DNA from: Thiofilum sp. | GTDB lineage: Bacteria > Pseudomonadota > Gammaproteobacteria > Thiotrichales > Thiotrichaceae | Direction: 5' to 3' | DNA: 64,000 bases | NCBI RefSeq assembly: GCF_016711335.1 | Contig: NZ_JADJTF010000001.1 | Coordinates: 2,232,001-2,296,000, forward strand | Shown: piece by piece, positions 8,715 to 17,322 of the stretch | Layout: the number at the start of each line of letters is the position of its first letter | Numbering within the stretch: position 1 is the first letter of the stretch | Position numbers and translations under genes: made by a program | The notes under the pieces: generated by a model | What the model was told of the DNA's origin: nothing | Seen by the model: the letters and a program-made list of their open reading frames with translations, nothing else | Databases searched by the model: none

Positions 8715-10454
8715 ATGACAGTATTTGAGCACTATGATCCATTTGCACGACAATTGGCAGATTTGCTAGTACGTCTAATGCCTGATACACCTTTAGACGT
8801 GCTAACCGAGTTGCGCCGCTTGGTCTATTTCCTAGCCGAACAGACTCAAGCGGGCATTATTGCTGCCCCTTTAAATGATTTAAAGCCGGAACTCAATAAA
8901 GCACTGATAGAAAATCTGCCTGTAGTAGGTAAACCCTCTGATAAAAAGCCACTCATTGTTTCAGACACCCATGCTTGGTTTTACCGCTATTGGCAGTATG
9001 AACACGAGTTAGGTCAAGCGCTTAAACCCTTATTACAACCCATTATTGCACCAGCTCAACTCAAAGAGGCATTAAATAAGCTCTTTAATACTACGCAAAC
9101 GGATTGGCAAAAAATAGCGACGGCTTTAGCCTTAAATCAGCGTTTTATGATTATTTCTGGTGGACCGGGTACGGGTAAAACCACTACCGTGACACGCATT
9201 TTAGCTTTATTACTCCAATTACCTGATATTAACCCTAAACGTATTCAATTAGCTGCCCCTACAGGCAAAGCAGCTATGCGCTTACAAGAGTCTATTCAAT
9301 TAGCTCAGCAGCGTTTAAATGTGTCAGGGTTAATTCGAGAGCAATTAAAAATTCCGAGTCAAACGCTGCACCGTTTATTAGGGTATAGACCCGCTACGAA
9401 TACCTTTAGTTATCATCGTGAGTGCCCTTTACCCGTGGATGTATTGGTGATTGATGAAGCTTCCATGATGGATATTGCCCTCATGACTAAGGTATTAGCG
9501 GCTTTGCCCAATACGGCGCGGCTGATTTTATTAGGTGATAAGGATCAATTAGCGGCGGTAGAAACGGGATCAGTCTTTAGAGATTTATGTGCACAGGCTA
9601 ATAATCACTTTTCACCGAAAATAGCGCAGCTTTTAAAGCCTTTTGATATTCATTTACCGAGTCATTTGGGAGTAGAGGGATTAAATGACCATATTGTGAT
9701 ATTAGAGCAAAGCTATCGCTTTAATACTACAGCGGGTATTGGTCAATTAGCCCAAGCGATTAAAACCGCTAACCTCAAACAATTATCTGAGGTACTTCAT
9801 GGGACTGATGAAGCATTAGAATGGATCAATCAGGATTCCCTAGCCAGTGAAGAGTTAATCGCAGGGTGGCAAGATTATTTTGAGGCGGTAGAGCAGGGTG
9901 ATGTCGAGGCTTGTTTTCAAGCGTTTAACCGTTTCCGCATTTTAGCCCCTATGCGCCAAGGTGTGCGTGGCACAGAATTACTTAATAATAAAATTGAACA
10001 GTTAGCCAGTAAACGTTTACCGAATACTTTTGGTTCCTTACGAGCACAAGGGTGGTATGTGGGGCGTCCGGTAATGGTGACTAAAAATGATTATGTGCAG
10101 CATTTATTTAATGGGGATATAGGTATTGCGCTCAATGATGCGGCAGGACAATTGCGTGTGTATTTTCCTGATACTCAAAGCGGCAAGTATCGCTCTATTA
10201 CTCCGGTAAGGTTGCCGCTGTTTGATAGTGCGTGGGCGATGACGATTCACAAAAGTCAGGGGTCGGAGTTTGATGAGGTGCTGTTGATCATGCCCGATAG
10301 TACTGAACATAGCTTATTAGGGCGTGAGTTGTTGTATACCGGAGTGACGCGGGCGCGTCATAAGTTGCGTTTGTTAGCGAGTTTAGAAGTGTTAGCCGTG
10401 GCATTGCAGCGCTCCACTCCGCCTTCATCGCGTATTTTAGATTGGTTGAAATAG
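8715..10454 (+). CDS. recD: RecBCD enzyme subunit RecD (exodeoxyribonuclease V alpha)
   Basis: A superfamily 1B helicase of about 579 residues, similar to E. coli RecD (608). Motifs: SGGPGTGKTTT Walker A (about residue 148), APTGKAAMRLQES, LHRLLGYRP, Walker B VIDEASMMD, GDKDQLAAVETGSVF, and C-terminal TIHKSQGSEFDEVLL and LYTGVTRAR. It is the fast 5'-3' motor of RecBCD. I chose ATG 8715 (MTVFEHYDPF) because GGGA lies 6 bases upstream; an in-frame TTG at 8694 would add seven residues. The gene is cotranscribable with nothing obvious: recB lies upstream, beyond an opposing lipoprotein gene. Confidence 0.93.
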   Translation: MTVFEHYDPFARQLADLLVRLMPDTPLDVLTELRRLVYFLAEQTQAGIIAAPLNDLKPELNKALIENLPVVGKPSDKKPLIVSDTHAWFYRYWQYEHELGQALKPLLQPIIAPAQLKEALNKLFNTTQTDWQKIATALALNQRFMIISGGPGTGKTTTVTRILALLLQLPDINPKRIQLAAPTGKAAMRLQESIQLAQQRLNVSGLIREQLKIPSQTLHRLLGYRPATNTFSYHRECPLPVDVLVIDEASMMDIALMTKVLAALPNTARLILLGDKDQLAAVETGSVFRDLCAQANNHFSPKIAQLLKPFDIHLPSHLGVEGLNDHIVILEQSYRFNTTAGIGQLAQAIKTANLKQLSEVLHGTDEALEWINQDSLASEELIAGWQDYFEAVEQGDVEACFQAFNRFRILAPMRQGVRGTELLNNKIEQLASKRLPNTFGSLRAQGWYVGRPVMVTKNDYVQHLFNGDIGIALNDAAGQLRVYFPDTQSGKYRSITPVRLPLFDSAWAMTIHKSQGSEFDEVLLIMPDSTEHSLLGRELLYTGVTRARHKLRLLASLEVLAVALQRSTPPSSRILDWLK

Positions 10455-10537
10455 GGAGTTGTGTGCTGTTATTCGCCTTGAGGTGGTAAATCGACTAAAT
10501 TGAATTCCTAATCTTGTATATTTGCTAGGAGCGAACC

Positions 10538-10987
10538 ATGTTGAAATGGCGTGATGTTTTGCAATTTGCCCGTACCAGTAACCCGATACCTGAGCGTAAA
10601 GTGGTTAAAACCCCTGATGAGTGGCGCAGTGAATTGACGCCTGAGCAATATCATGTGACCCGTCAACACGGCACTGAACGCCCGTTTAGCTCGGAAATGT
10701 GCTCGCTCTTTGAGCCGGGGCTATATGCTTGTGTGTGTTGCGGAACCTTATTATTTGATGCTTCGCAAAAGTTTGAATCTGGCACGGGGTGGCCATCCTT
10801 TACTCAACCGATTAAGGACAATGTGATTGCTTATCACGAGGATAATTCCTATGGGATGCAACGGGTGGAGACGTTGTGCAATACCTGCGATGCGCATTTA
10901 GGGCATGTATTTCCTGATGGCCCAGCACCGAGTGGGTTGCGCTATTGTATGAATGCAGTAGCGTTGGAGAAGGTGCAAGGGAGCTAG
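10538..10987 (+). CDS. msrB: Peptide-methionine (R)-S-oxide reductase MsrB
   Basis: A 149-residue MsrB (SelR) protein. Four zinc-binding cysteines are present as two CxxC pairs, Cys65/Cys68 (CVCC) and Cys114/Cys117 (CNTC); the signature GTGWPSF is at residues 82-88, and the catalytic cysteine is Cys137 in RYCMNAVAL. It reduces methionine-R-sulfoxide in proteins using thioredoxin, part of oxidative damage repair in the cytosol. There is no signal peptide. The ATG is preceded by AGGAGCGAACC, a good ribosome site. A strong hairpin follows the stop codon, so it is probably transcribed alone. Confidence 0.95.
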   Translation: MLKWRDVLQFARTSNPIPERKVVKTPDEWRSELTPEQYHVTRQHGTERPFSSEMCSLFEPGLYACVCCGTLLFDASQKFESGTGWPSFTQPIKDNVIAYHEDNSYGMQRVETLCNTCDAHLGHVFPDGPAPSGLRYCMNAVALEKVQGS

Positions 10988-10992
10988 TAGTT

Positions 10993-11024
10993 AAAAGCCT
11001 AGTACTACGCTCTACTAGGCTTTT
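10993..11024 (+). terminator. Strong intrinsic terminator after msrB
   Basis: A perfect 12-bp stem, AAAAGCCTAGTA / TACTAGGCTTTT, with an 8-base loop (11005-11012), begins 5 bases after the msrB stop codon. The 3' arm ends in TTTT and the 5' arm begins with AAAA, so it can act in both directions and would also end transcription arriving from the minus-strand remnant on the right. Confidence 0.8.
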
Positions 11025-11043
11025 AATTGGGGCGATTTAGGGA

Positions 11044-11298
11044 TTAAGGGCTGGTGTGTTGTGGCGGATATAGTTAAGCCCTGCATCTTCATCTTGTTCA
11101 ATAGCAATTTCTACCGCACTTTTGGCAACTTCAAAATACTGCTGCTCCATAAAATCCACCAAAAGCTGTAAATCGTAAAAATAATAATTGCTCACCTACT
11201 TGTTCCAAATCACTCAGTGCCATCGTTCTATCTAGATACAGATAGCCATGAGTGCGCAGGCGCTGGAAATTACTAATGCCATAGGGGAACTTGAGCAT
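11044..11298 (-). pseudogene. Remnant of a PF09820-type AAA-ATPase gene (third family member)
   Basis: Reading from ATG 11298 on the minus strand gives KFPYGISNFQRLRTHGYLYLD and then EQLLFLR, which lines up with the N-terminus of the two intact family proteins (KIPYGxSNFxxVIKExxxYID...LLRPRRFGKS). The match stops exactly where the P-loop should begin, and the frame closes at a TGA about 13 codons later. A one-base shift opens a further 45 or so codons (DLQLLVDFMEQQYFEV...NTPALNP) to a stop at 11044. The body of the gene has therefore been lost and the rest frameshifted. The downstream segment could be a vestige of the original C-terminus or of another gene. Confidence 0.7.
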
Positions 11299-11301
11299 GA
11301 C

Positions 11302-11601
11302 CTAATCATCCTCGCCTAATTCGGCATTCCACCCTTGAGCGCGTGCGGCTTGAATCGCAGCTTGGTGCACCGTTGCATGACGCGCTTGAAGTTCAGGCGG
11401 CAAACGACTGGGTAAATGACCGTATTTTTCCCATTCTCGATGCACTTGTTCATATAAATTTTGCAACATACCTACATCCCAACCCGTACAGTCTTGTGTC
11501 TCTGGCAATAAGCCAAATATCCAAGCATCACGAATCATAGTGCCTGCTGGGGTCATACCAAATTGCGGGTCTTGATTAAGTCCGGCGTATTTTCCACTCA
11601 T
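11302..11601 (-). CDS. Conserved-looking small hypothetical protein
   Basis: A 99-residue acidic protein starting MSGKYAGLNQDPQFG, with no signal peptide or membrane segment. It has a mid-protein GWDVGMLQNLYEQVHREWEKYGHLPSRLP region and a helical C-terminus ending in GEDD. The ATG is preceded by AAAGGATTTATT, an acceptable ribosome site. It ends 3 bases before the AAA-ATPase remnant on the same strand. I do not recognise a family; codon use resembles the core genes nearby, so it is probably a real gene. Confidence 0.6.
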   Translation of the reverse strand: MSGKYAGLNQDPQFGMTPAGTMIRDAWIFGLLPETQDCTGWDVGMLQNLYEQVHREWEKYGHLPSRLPPELQARHATVHQAAIQAARAQGWNAELGEDD

Positions 11602-11645
11602 AATAAATCCTTTGGGTCACGCGCCATCACAGCACGGTAAAAAGC

Positions 11646-12686
11646 TTATAGTGGTTCTAATGACCTAGGCGGGTCAATATCCACTCCCCACATACGTTGC
11701 CAGAGCCAGCGTAGAGCTAGAGTGATATTGGCTTGGGGGCGTCCACCTATATTGTGAGTGGGCACCGCTTGCCATTGATTATCGTTCAATTGTGCTACCT
11801 CAAATGAAAACACATACATCGGTTCTTGACCCATGCGTACATCACTCAAAATAGCCTTATCCCCTTGGCGTCGGACGATGTAAAAGCCATGCGTGAACCA
11901 CACCATACGTTGCACCTGCGGTAGGTCTTGGAGCGCGTGTGCAAGAGAAGCATCGTGCGTAAATGCTTGAAAGCGCACAGGTCTAGAGCCATCGAATAGG
12001 GAGTAAAACCCCTCTTGATAATCGGTGTCACTGCGCAATACCACACGCCACAATACCGTATTAAAGGGTGCGGGTGTCACCATCACGCTATAAGCTTGCT
12101 GCTGTTGTACAGTAAGTTGCTGCTCAACCTGATGCTTAACATAAGTTTGTGCTCCCACACTCCAGAGAATATAGGCAGTGCTTAAACCTAGCCCCCACGC
12201 ATTAGCGCTTAGGGTGTTATGCCCTGTATCTTTACGAGAGCGCCATAGCGTAATGATTAATCCGACCAAGAGTGGCAAAGTATAGAGGGGGTCAATAATA
12301 AACAAACTGCCCAAACCAAAGGGTGTTGAGGTAAAGGGGCGTAATAGCTGAGTGCCATAAATAGTAAAGTAGTCCAAAAGCGAATGGGTCAGGAGTGCTA
12401 GGCTCATGGCTAGCCACCACCAACGCCACTGTGCGAGTGTGCCACTCAGCCAACTCACTACACCTGCTAATATGGGGGCAAATAAAGCCAAATAGAGTAG
12501 TGCATGGCTATCAGCACGGTGGCGTGTCATATTGTCCACAGCATCGGTGTAGTGCACTAGAGTATCTAAATCAGGTAGTGTGCCCGCCACTGCACCGGCT
12601 AAGGCAGCCTTCCACGGTGCAACACGGCGGCGCATGATAGCCACACTCAGTGCTGCCCCTAATGCCATTTGGCTAAGTGAATCCAT
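11646..12686 (-). CDS. YdjM-like membrane-bound metal-dependent hydrolase family protein
   Basis: A 346-residue protein whose N-terminal half matches the YdjM/YfhO-type (PF04307) membrane family: MDSLSQMALGAALSVAI, GTLPDLDTLVHY, HRADSHALL and a LLTHSLLDYFTIYGTQLL segment carry the conserved Asp and His residues thought to bind metal. About five or six membrane segments occupy residues 10-180. The C-terminal 160 residues look soluble, probably periplasmic, with several Trp-rich strands. The function of the family is not established; E. coli YdjM is an SOS-regulated inner-membrane protein. It is transcribed away from the DUF2805 gene. Confidence 0.75.
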   Translation of the reverse strand: MDSLSQMALGAALSVAIMRRRVAPWKAALAGAVAGTLPDLDTLVHYTDAVDNMTRHRADSHALLYLALFAPILAGVVSWLSGTLAQWRWWWLAMSLALLTHSLLDYFTIYGTQLLRPFTSTPFGLGSLFIIDPLYTLPLLVGLIITLWRSRKDTGHNTLSANAWGLGLSTAYILWSVGAQTYVKHQVEQQLTVQQQQAYSVMVTPAPFNTVLWRVVLRSDTDYQEGFYSLFDGSRPVRFQAFTHDASLAHALQDLPQVQRMVWFTHGFYIVRRQGDKAILSDVRMGQEPMYVFSFEVAQLNDNQWQAVPTHNIGGRPQANITLALRWLWQRMWGVDIDPPRSLEPL

Positions 12687-12843
12687 GCTTTACCTTAATA
12701 AGTTTAAGTTGTTATGCAAGAGATTAACAATAACGTAAGCGCGTGTAACTTTGAATTGACTATCTAAACCGCAGTTGATTCGTGGGTTTTCAGCAATATA
12801 TCGGTGTAATGCTATGATCAAAGCCTCTTACCGGATTGTTTAG

Positions 12844-13107
12844 ATGAAACTATATACGCATACCCTTAGTGAGGCTGATATTAGCCGTATCGTAGAAATG
12901 GCATGGGAAGATCGCACGCCTTTTGATGCTATTTATGCTCAGTACTGTTTAAATGAGGCAACGTTAATAGCACTCATGCGTTCGCACTTGCGGTCTTCTA
13001 GTTTCAAAATGTGGCGTAAACGCATAGCAGGACGCACTACCAAGCATCTTAGTAAGCGGGGCTTTAGAGTGGGACGGTTTGTTTGTCCGTCACAGCGCAC
13101 ACGCTAA
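12844..13107 (+). CDS. DUF2805 / TIGR03643 family protein
   Basis: An 87-residue basic protein with the features of the small TIGR03643 (DUF2805) family: LSEADISRIVEMAWEDRTPFD, then YCLNEATLIALMR and SFKMWRKRIAGRTTKH. The family is short, cytosolic and of unknown function, with a helix-turn-helix-like arrangement that suggests nucleic-acid binding, though this is inference. It lies 54 bases before a DUF3429 membrane protein on the same strand. Confidence 0.75.
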   Translation: MKLYTHTLSEADISRIVEMAWEDRTPFDAIYAQYCLNEATLIALMRSHLRSSSFKMWRKRIAGRTTKHLSKRGFRVGRFVCPSQRTR

Positions 13108-13161
13108 TAAGCGTTTAAGTCGATCAACTAGATCTGAGTCTGTACTCTTGAAGGAGCGCAT

Positions 13162-13623
13162 ATGAAAGTATTACCAACCGTGGCATGGGTACTCGGCTAT
13201 GGGGGACTCATCCCTTTTTTTGTATTAGCAGTACTGGTGCTACTAGGGAATGAGTTTTTGCCACAAGATATAACCACTTCACAGCTTGCTTTATGGTTGG
13301 CGGCTTATGCAGCGCTTATTCTCAGTTTTTTGGGAGCGGTTCATTGGGGCGTAGTATTAGGGATGCAAGATAAACTTAGCGATGTTGAGGCACGTACTCT
13401 GTTGATTTATAGTGTCACTCCCTCACTACTCGCATGGTTTTGTTTGTTGTTACCTATCAACACAGCACTGCTAAGCATGGCTCTCCTTATCGTTGCTGCC
13501 TACTTAGCAGACCGTTTGTTATTACTGCCTAAGCTTAACTCTAATTATGCGGTCTTGCGCCTGCGTCTAACGATAATCGTGAGCTTGCTTTTAGTGGCAG
13601 CCTCCGTTGGGCAAATCGTTTAG
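13162..13623 (+). CDS. DUF3429 family membrane protein
   Basis: A 153-residue hydrophobic protein with about five membrane helices, starting MKVLPTVAWVLGYGGLIPFF. The conserved LSFLGAVHWG motif (about residues 55-64) is characteristic of the DUF3429 family of inner-membrane proteins. The start has AAGGAG 6 bases upstream. No catalytic residues are evident and the role of the family is unknown. It converges with cbbO across a 69-base gap that lacks an obvious terminator hairpin. Confidence 0.75.
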   Translation: MKVLPTVAWVLGYGGLIPFFVLAVLVLLGNEFLPQDITTSQLALWLAAYAALILSFLGAVHWGVVLGMQDKLSDVEARTLLIYSVTPSLLAWFCLLLPINTALLSMALLIVAAYLADRLLLLPKLNSNYAVLRLRLTIIVSLLLVAASVGQIV

Positions 13624-13692
13624 GCAACATAGCTAGAAGCAAGACCCCGTAATGTATAAAGGTAGCGAGCTAAACGACAATCAGTAGCAAGG

Positions 13693-16032
13693 CTATTTTG
13701 TCAAGCTCGCAAACAATAACGGCAATTGCTCTGGCAGGCGCTGCACATGGTCGATAATGGTGTAATTATTCTGCCCAAAAATACGCTTCACATACTCATC
13801 AGCATTACGATCTAGCGTTAGGCAATAGCTCAATACTCCTTTGCTGTATAACTCCTCCACTGCCTTTTTAGTATCAAAACGCAAATGTTGTGGATCACGT
13901 TCATCAATATCCGCAGGTTCACCATCGGTCACTACTAATAATAATTTGCGGCGTTCGGGTTGTTTAAGTAAATGTTGTGCAGCATGGCGCATTGCAGCGC
14001 CCATGCGAGTAGAGAGTTGTCCGGTCATACCCGCGAGACGCGCTTTAGCCTCATCATCAAAATGATCTTTAAAATCCTTAAAGCGGAAATATTGCACATC
14101 ATGGCGTCCATCCGAGGCAAAACCATGAATCGCAAACGGATCACCAATCCCATTAATCGCAGTCGCCACTAATGCCGCCGCTTCACGGGTGAGTTCCAAT
14201 ACCGTTTTATCCGAACCCTCCATAGCCTCATTCGTCGATTGCGATAAATCCAACAATACCACTACCGCTAAATCTCTATTTTTAATCACATTGCGCATCG
14301 TAATACGTGTATCGGGTTGCGAACCCATACGTATAGACACCATCGCATCAATCGCCGCATTAATATCAATCTCGTCTCCATCCTCTAAGCGGCGCATGCG
14401 TTGCACCCCTTCGGGTTGCAGTAGATCGATGATTTGTTTAATGCGAAAGGCTATCGGTCGATGCTCGACTAAGATGTTATCAATGATTTCAGGATCGGCT
14501 TTTTTAGGGCGGCGCTCGTATAAAGTAACCCAATCAGGGCGGTGTAATTGCACCTGATAGTCCCATTCCTGATAGTGGAAAGGGTCGGAGATAGGTTCTT
14601 TACCCCATAGTTGGTTATAGCTTATGCCCGTATCTTCATAGGGGAAAAACTCAGTGGCACAAGTCCAGATCTCCTGCGCATCATCGCCCGCTAGTTCACA
14701 ATCGACTTCATTTGCCATATCAATTGCGGAGACATATTTGCGTACTTGCCTTTGACTCGAAGGTAAGTAGTCCGCACCACTTTCCCATGCAAATTCCTCA
14801 TACTCCCAGATCAAGCGATTATCATCACGGTAGGGAAGGCGAATAGCTTCCAAAATACGTAAACTCGGCACATCGCGGCGAGCTGCAAAAATTTGGAATA
14901 GCTCCATACCGATATGCCATGAAAACTGATTATTCAGCGCATTAGCGGCAATATGGGTATGAAATTTACTCACAATAGCATCGACGGCTGCATCATGGGT
15001 GCTGATAGAAGCATCCAGTAAAGCATGAGCCGTTTTTTCTAAAGTGAGCAGGGTAGGGTGCTCAACGGTTGATTCATGCTGTAAACCTAAGAGACTGCCC
15101 CATAGTTTTTTTAAGCCCGGAAAGGCTTGGATAGCATTATATTCAACTCGTGCATCCTCGATTAGTCCGATAAAAAATAGTTGAGCAGGTGACAATTCTT
15201 GCATACTGAGGCGTGAGCGTGTGTACATAATATGTGCGGCTAGATGCGCAGCAATGGCGCGAAATAGCTCTAGTCCAGCAATGCCACCTATCTCATCTAC
15301 TGCATCCGGTAGATGCAGAATATGCGCTTGAATATAAGGGCGAAAACCTCCTACATCGGATGCGGCGGGTCGTAGGAAAAAGTCGCGTCCCCACAGTGCA
15401 CGCAGATAAAAATTGAGCTTACGCTGTACATCAATAAATAATGTCCCGCGCCGCTCTTTCTGAATCATGGCGAGTGAGTCTTGCGTGTCCAAATTAAAAT
15501 AACGCGTTAGATTATTCAGATCACGCCGATAGGCTTCAGCTCCAAACAGTGCCCAACGTTTTAAGCCGCCTAAGGTTAACTTACTCAATAGCTCATCAAT
15601 ATGATTAAGCATAGGGCGCAAGCCACGCGGTGCTTTAGCCGAGACTTGATGTAGGAGTTGCAAATAGCCACGCACTAATTGCACATCGCCTAAACGTCGG
15701 GCTGCTGTGGGGAGGCTCGCAAACATGAGCGCTACTACCTCACCTGATACCATCGAGGACAGTTTGAGTGCCGCACTTAACGCATCGCGTATAATATCGT
15801 CACCACATTCTTTGACCACCGCAGGCATATTTTCTAAATAGCAAGCGACTAAATCAGCACCCCGTCCTAGATTGCATAAGCCCTTACCTCCTTCTAAATA
15901 ATCACTTAAGCCAGCGGGTGACATGACCCGTGCGGCGTCATGAAAAACGGCCTCTAAGGTATGCACGCGTTCGGGGGGTAATTTAGCAAGGCAGGCTTGA
16001 TAGGCTGGATGGTCTTGGAAATGGATGCTCAT
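13693..16032 (-). CDS. cbbO: RuBisCO activase subunit CbbO (VWA-domain protein)
   Basis: A 779-residue CbbO/NorD-type protein. The C-terminal third is a von Willebrand factor A domain with a MIDAS motif DLSQS (in VVLLDLSQSTNEA) and the later VVTDGEPADI strand. The N-terminal two thirds are helical, as in other CbbO proteins. CbbO acts as adaptor for the hexameric AAA+ motor CbbQ; together they strip inhibitory sugar phosphates from form IA RuBisCO. The start is 13 bases after the cbbQ stop, with GAGACGATT preceding ATG, so translation is probably coupled to cbbQ. Confidence 0.92.
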   Translation of the reverse strand: MSIHFQDHPAYQACLAKLPPERVHTLEAVFHDAARVMSPAGLSDYLEGGKGLCNLGRGADLVACYLENMPAVVKECGDDIIRDALSAALKLSSMVSGEVVALMFASLPTAARRLGDVQLVRGYLQLLHQVSAKAPRGLRPMLNHIDELLSKLTLGGLKRWALFGAEAYRRDLNNLTRYFNLDTQDSLAMIQKERRGTLFIDVQRKLNFYLRALWGRDFFLRPAASDVGGFRPYIQAHILHLPDAVDEIGGIAGLELFRAIAAHLAAHIMYTRSRLSMQELSPAQLFFIGLIEDARVEYNAIQAFPGLKKLWGSLLGLQHESTVEHPTLLTLEKTAHALLDASISTHDAAVDAIVSKFHTHIAANALNNQFSWHIGMELFQIFAARRDVPSLRILEAIRLPYRDDNRLIWEYEEFAWESGADYLPSSQRQVRKYVSAIDMANEVDCELAGDDAQEIWTCATEFFPYEDTGISYNQLWGKEPISDPFHYQEWDYQVQLHRPDWVTLYERRPKKADPEIIDNILVEHRPIAFRIKQIIDLLQPEGVQRMRRLEDGDEIDINAAIDAMVSIRMGSQPDTRITMRNVIKNRDLAVVVLLDLSQSTNEAMEGSDKTVLELTREAAALVATAINGIGDPFAIHGFASDGRHDVQYFRFKDFKDHFDDEAKARLAGMTGQLSTRMGAAMRHAAQHLLKQPERRKLLLVVTDGEPADIDERDPQHLRFDTKKAVEELYSKGVLSYCLTLDRNADEYVKRIFGQNNYTIIDHVQRLPEQLPLLFASLTK

Positions 16033-16045
16033 AATCGTCTCGCTC

Positions 16046-16852
16046 TTAGCTAAAGAAAGTAGTTACGGCGGCATCTAAGGTATCGCGCATATCAGGATCA
16101 TCCGTGAGCGGACGCACTAAAGTCATAGAGCAGGCTGCAACAGGATCTACCCCTTTGATAATCAATTGTCCGGCATAGACTAAAAGACGCGTAGAAATCC
16201 CTTCATCTAAACCGTGACCTTTGAGGTTACGAGCGCGGTGCGCAATTTGAACGAGTTTCTCCGCCGTTTTGCTATCCACTCCGGTTTCACGCGCCACAAT
16301 ATCCGTTTCAATCTCAGCCGCAGGATAATCAAAATCGAGTGCAGCAAAGCGTTGTTTAGTCGATTGTTTTAAATCCTTCATTAGGCTTTGATAGCCCGGA
16401 TTATAAGAAATTACTAATTGAAAATCGGGATGAGCGGTGACCATTTCGCCTTTTTTATCTAAAGGCAATTGGCGGCGATGGTCAGTCAAGGGGTGAATCA
16501 CTACCGTAGTATCTTGCCGCGCTTCAACCACTTCATCGAGATAGCAAATCGCACCTAACCGCGCTGCTAGAGTCAGTGGACCGTCTTGCCATTTAGTGCC
16601 ATCTTTATCTAGTAAAAACCGCCCCACTAAATCTGAGGCAGTCATATCCTCATTACATGCGACAGTGATGAGGGGGCGACCTAGTTTATACGCCATATAT
16701 TCTACAAAACGTGATTTACCGCATCCGGTCGGACCTTTAAGCATGACGGGCATACGCACACTATAAGCGGCTTGATACAGCTCGACCTCATTAGCGACTG
16801 GACGATAAAAAGGTTCTTGTTTAACCGTATATTGTTCAATTGGATATTGCAT
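16046..16852 (-). CDS. cbbQ: RuBisCO activase AAA+ ATPase CbbQ
   Basis: A MoxR-type AAA+ ATPase of 268 residues. Walker A is GPTGCGKSRFVEY, Walker B is ICYLDEVVEARQD, and a sensor-like VISYNPGYQSL follows. It forms hexamers that remodel inhibited RuBisCO with CbbO. I chose ATG 16852 (MQYPIEQYTV) because AGGAA lies 8 bases upstream; the in-frame ATG at 16873 falls directly at the end of the T-run of the preceding terminator, has no ribosome site and would add seven atypical residues (MGFRNIS). The gene follows cbbS after an intrinsic terminator, so its expression depends on read-through or an unseen promoter. Confidence 0.93.
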   Translation of the reverse strand: MQYPIEQYTVKQEPFYRPVANEVELYQAAYSVRMPVMLKGPTGCGKSRFVEYMAYKLGRPLITVACNEDMTASDLVGRFLLDKDGTKWQDGPLTLAARLGAICYLDEVVEARQDTTVVIHPLTDHRRQLPLDKKGEMVTAHPDFQLVISYNPGYQSLMKDLKQSTKQRFAALDFDYPAAEIETDIVARETGVDSKTAEKLVQIAHRARNLKGHGLDEGISTRLLVYAGQLIIKGVDPVAACSMTLVRPLTDDPDMRDTLDAAVTTFFS

Positions 16853-16872
16853 GCTGATATTCCTAAAACCCA

Positions 16873-16906
16873 TAAAAAAACCCCCGCCGTTGCCGGACAG
16901 GGGTTT
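16873..16906 (-). terminator. Intrinsic terminator / attenuator between cbbS and cbbQ
   Basis: On the minus strand AAACCCC and GGGGGTTT pair around an inner CCG-GCAA-CGG hairpin, followed at once by seven T residues (16874-16880). A smaller hairpin, CCGGT-CAC-ACCGG at 16910-16922, comes just before it. This should end most transcripts after cbbLS and let a fraction through to cbbQO, keeping activase below RuBisCO level. Confidence 0.85.
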
Positions 16907-16942
16907 AATCCGGTCACACCGGCTTAATGTAAGAGAAGTACG

Positions 16943-17296
16943 TTACATTTTTCCGCGATAGATAACCATTGCCGCACCCTGTGATTGCGCAAAGTTATCA
17001 TAACCGACTAAACGCACATGATGAGTAGGGTGTGCTTTATGGCAAGCTTCCGCTTCGGCCAAAATCGCCTCTACATCGGTTGCACCAAACATAGGAAGCT
17101 TCCACATATACCAATAGTGGTCAAAGGCGTTTTCCACTTCAGTATGTTCAATCGCTGGGTTCCAGCCTTTATTCACAATGTATTGCACTTGCGCCTTGAT
17201 CTGATCAGTGGTCATAGCCGGTAAATAGGAAAAGGTTTCAAATTTACGGCTAGCGGGATCAGAAAGTTTGCTATTGTAGTCTTGCATTTCGCTCAT
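16943..17296 (-). CDS. cbbS: RuBisCO small subunit, form IA
   Basis: A 117-residue RuBisCO small subunit: FETFSYLPAMTTDQIKAQV near the N-terminus, GWNPAIEH, and the conserved YWYMWKLPMFG stretch, ending HHVRLVGYDNFAQSQG. It caps the L8 core of the hexadecameric enzyme in the cytosol. The gene follows cbbL by 26 bases. No carboxysome genes are next to it; cbbQ and cbbO follow instead, the arrangement called IAq. Confidence 0.95.
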   Translation of the reverse strand: MSEMQDYNSKLSDPASRKFETFSYLPAMTTDQIKAQVQYIVNKGWNPAIEHTEVENAFDHYWYMWKLPMFGATDVEAILAEAEACHKAHPTHHVRLVGYDNFAQSQGAAMVIYRGKM

Positions 17297-17322
17297 GGTT
17301 AAGCTCCGAAAAATCCTAAAAA

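Noticed and set aside
13841..14557. Several plus-strand open frames of 66-122 codons inside cbbO.
   Set aside because: They lie fully antisense to a complete, motif-bearing gene; products are Ser/Arg-rich with no family resemblance.
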